This document shows positions 6,525 through 7,877 of a stretch of DNA of 7,877 nt, in pieces. Below the pieces are notes generated by a model. That model searched no databases, was not told where the DNA came from, and worked only from the letters and a program-made list of their open reading frames with translations. The DNA lies in assembly GCA_052387235.1 (NCBI GenBank), contig JBQTJJ010000127.1:1-7877 (forward strand), written 5' to 3'. The number at the start of each line of letters is the position of its first letter. Positions within the stretch are counted from its first letter, which is position 1. Origin of the DNA: JBQTJJ01 sp052387235. GTDB lineage: Bacteria; Actinomycetota; Acidimicrobiia; Acidimicrobiales; GCA-2861595. A program made the position numbers and the translations under genes.

Positions 6525-7658
6525 ATGGCCCTGGACCACTCCGCCCAGTCCCGGTCCGCCGGGCGCTCCGAGGTCGACGAGCTGGAGGCGGTGCTGTCCG
6601 TCACGAACGCCGACGCCGACGAGGCCGTCCACGCCGTCCGCGACAACGCCGAGGCCATCTTCACCTGGGACTACACCAAAGGTGCCCGGCCCAAGCTGGA
6701 GCGGCTGTACGAGAAGTCGAAGATCTCGATGTGGAACGCCCGCACCGACCTGCCCTGGGACACCGAGGTCGACCAGGAGCAGGTCGTGGCCAACAACAAC
6801 TTCGCGGCCCAGAGCCTCCTGGGCGGCAACGCCGACGTCTCGGGGACGCCGCTCGCGGCCTGGGGCGACAAGGAGTGGCTGCAGTTCGGCATCGAGAGCC
6901 AGAACTGGACGCTGTCGCAGTTCCTCCACGGGGAGCAGGGAGCCCTCGTGTGCACGGCCAAGATCGTCGAGTCGGTGCCGTGGATCGACGCCAAGTACTA
7001 CGCCGCAACCCAGGTCATGGACGAGGCCCGCCACGTCGAGGTCTTCGCCCGGTACCTCGACGAGAAGCTCTCCGGGCACTATCCGATCAACGCCCACCTG
7101 AAGCTGCTGCTCGACGACATCATCGCCGACAGCCGGTGGGACATGACCTACCTGGGCATGCAGATCATGGTGGAGGGGCTGGCCCTGGCCGCCTTCGGGT
7201 TCATCCACCAGCTGTCCACCGAGCCGCTGCTCAAGCAGATGCTGCGCTACATCATGAACGACGAGGCCAGGCACGTTGCCTTCGGCGTCCTCAGCCTCCA
7301 CGACTTCTACGCCGGCCTGTCGGACGCCGAGCTGAAGGAGCGCCAGGAGTTCGCCTTCGAGACCGCGGTCCGCATGCGGGACCGCTTCCTGCAGCAGGAG
7401 GTGTGGGAGAAGATGGGCGTCTCGCCCAAGGTGGCGGCGCCACTGGTGCAGTCGGCGCCCGAGCGCCTCATGTTCCAATCGATGCTGTTCTCCCGGATCG
7501 TCCCGAACTGCCGCCGGCTGGGCCTGCTCGATGCCAACCGGGGGTGGCTGCGGGAGCGGTTCACCGAGCTCGGCGTGATCGGCTTCGAGCACTGGACCGA
7601 TCCCGAGCACGAGGCCATGTTCGCCCTGGCCGAGGGCGGCGCCGGCAAGGTGCCGTGA
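6525..7658 (+). CDS. Ferritin-like carboxylate-bridged di-iron protein
   Basis: The 377-residue product has the complete six-ligand signature of a ferritin-like four-helix di-iron site: Glu137 (HGEQGA), Glu167 and His170 (first DEARH), Glu217 (MVEGLA), Glu247 and His250 (second DEARH). Both halves have the same 30-residue gap between the single Glu and the EARH, as expected of paired helices. This class includes ribonucleotide reductase R2, fatty acid desaturases and hydroxylases, which activate oxygen at two irons. The N-terminal part has a Trp/Asp-rich block, MWNARTDLPWDTEVD (about residues 69-83), which I associate with uncharacterised actinobacterial ferritin-like proteins. No signal peptide or membrane helix is seen, so it is probably cytoplasmic. 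It lacks an additional histidine four residues before the last EARH, which argues against an AurF-type N-oxygenase. The substrate is unknown; it may be an oxygenase or oxidase rather than an iron store. It is transcribed divergently from the VTT protein gene. Confidence 0.88.
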   Translation: MALDHSAQSRSAGRSEVDELEAVLSVTNADADEAVHAVRDNAEAIFTWDYTKGARPKLERLYEKSKISMWNARTDLPWDTEVDQEQVVANNNFAAQSLLGGNADVSGTPLAAWGDKEWLQFGIESQNWTLSQFLHGEQGALVCTAKIVESVPWIDAKYYAATQVMDEARHVEVFARYLDEKLSGHYPINAHLKLLLDDIIADSRWDMTYLGMQIMVEGLALAAFGFIHQLSTEPLLKQMLRYIMNDEARHVAFGVLSLHDFYAGLSDAELKERQEFAFETAVRMRDRFLQQEVWEKMGVSPKVAAPLVQSAPERLMFQSMLFSRIVPNCRRLGLLDANRGWLRERFTELGVIGFEHWTDPEHEAMFALAEGGAGKVP

Positions 7659-7753
7659 GCGCGTAGTAGGCCCGGAACATCGCGGTCAGGAACGGCCGCC
7701 GGCCTGCCGACAACCATCGCATAGCGCACAGGAAGGCACCCCGGGCGGTACCA

Positions 7754-7877
7754 GGCCGGGCCGCGGCGGGGCCCGGGCCCGGCGCGGGGGGCGCCCGGCC
7801 GGGGGGGTGGGGCCGGGGCCCGCGGGCGGCAGGGGCGGGGAGGGGGCGGCGGGTGGCGGCCCCCCGCCGCCCCCCCC
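7754..7877. other. Nearly pure G/C contig-end sequence, probably low quality
   Basis: Only four of these 124 bases are A or T (7808, 7831, 7841, 7854), with runs of up to seven or more G or C, unlike anything else in the window. No reading frame here looks like a protein. It most likely reflects read errors or poor assembly at a contig end. The preceding 95 bases (7659-7753) also hold no confident gene and no recognisable terminator. Confidence 0.7.

Noticed and set aside
5226..7610. 794-residue minus-strand open frame overlapping three genes
   Set aside because: The composition is shadow-like and it runs antisense to the di-iron gene, whose six metal ligands establish the true frame.
3717..7658. 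Membrane protein, VTT protein and di-iron protein as one new functional system
   Set aside because: The three genes point in different directions, share no operon and show no common pathway; only conserved adjacency across genomes would justify the claim.
4235..7666. 1143-residue plus-strand open frame running from the membrane protein through the di-iron gene
   Set aside because: It is an Arg/Gly/Pro-rich shadow that crosses the convergent gene pair and has no motifs; the overlapping genes in other frames explain the sequence.
7685..7712. GC-rich inverted repeat after the di-iron gene as a terminator
   Set aside because: The best arms (GGCCG and CGGCC) are only 5 bases with a one-base loop and no T-tract follows, so it cannot be a credible intrinsic terminator.

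Overview
The window is about 7.9 kb of very GC-rich DNA in which real codons almost always end in G or C. That codon use and the gene order pnp, M16 peptidase, dapB point to a high-GC actinobacterium. The style of the proteins would fit Acidimicrobiia or a related environmental lineage, but placement below phylum is inference. The content is mostly chromosomal housekeeping. I see no transposase, integrase, CRISPR array, tRNA, rRNA or phage gene, and no clear new multi-gene system.

The left part (2-3630) is a tight plus-strand cluster. It holds the 3' two thirds of pnp (polyribonucleotide phosphorylase, cut by the window edge), a zinc M16-family processing peptidase 14 bases later, and dapB (4-hydroxy-tetrahydrodipicolinate reductase, lysine and peptidoglycan precursor synthesis) 6 bases after that. 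The same order is known from Streptomyces, so this looks like one conserved transcription unit. The pnp product carries a long Ser/Gly/Ala/Arg-rich tail after its S1 domain, with one short acidic-aromatic motif and several DNA-level inverted repeats.

The middle part (3717-5765) encodes a large polytopic membrane protein on the same strand. It resembles GT-C-type glycosyltransferase-like membrane proteins and has a soluble C-terminal domain. Its start is uncertain. An 86-base gap with a perfect 16-base palindrome lies between dapB and the likely GTG start. The gene meets a convergent minus-strand gene for a VTT/DedA-type membrane protein (5762-6460), and the two stop codons interlock in one CTAG.

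The right part holds a plus-strand gene for a ferritin-like carboxylate di-iron protein (6525-7658), divergent from the DedA-type gene across a 64-base intergenic region. Each gene has two in-frame candidate starts in a pair of CCATGG sites 66 bases apart. The last 219 bases carry no confident gene, and the final 124 bases are nearly pure G and C, which looks like a low-quality contig end.

The least understood genes are the membrane protein, the divergent VTT protein lacking the usual DedA arginines, and the di-iron protein of unknown substrate. Their adjacency is not evidence that they work together.
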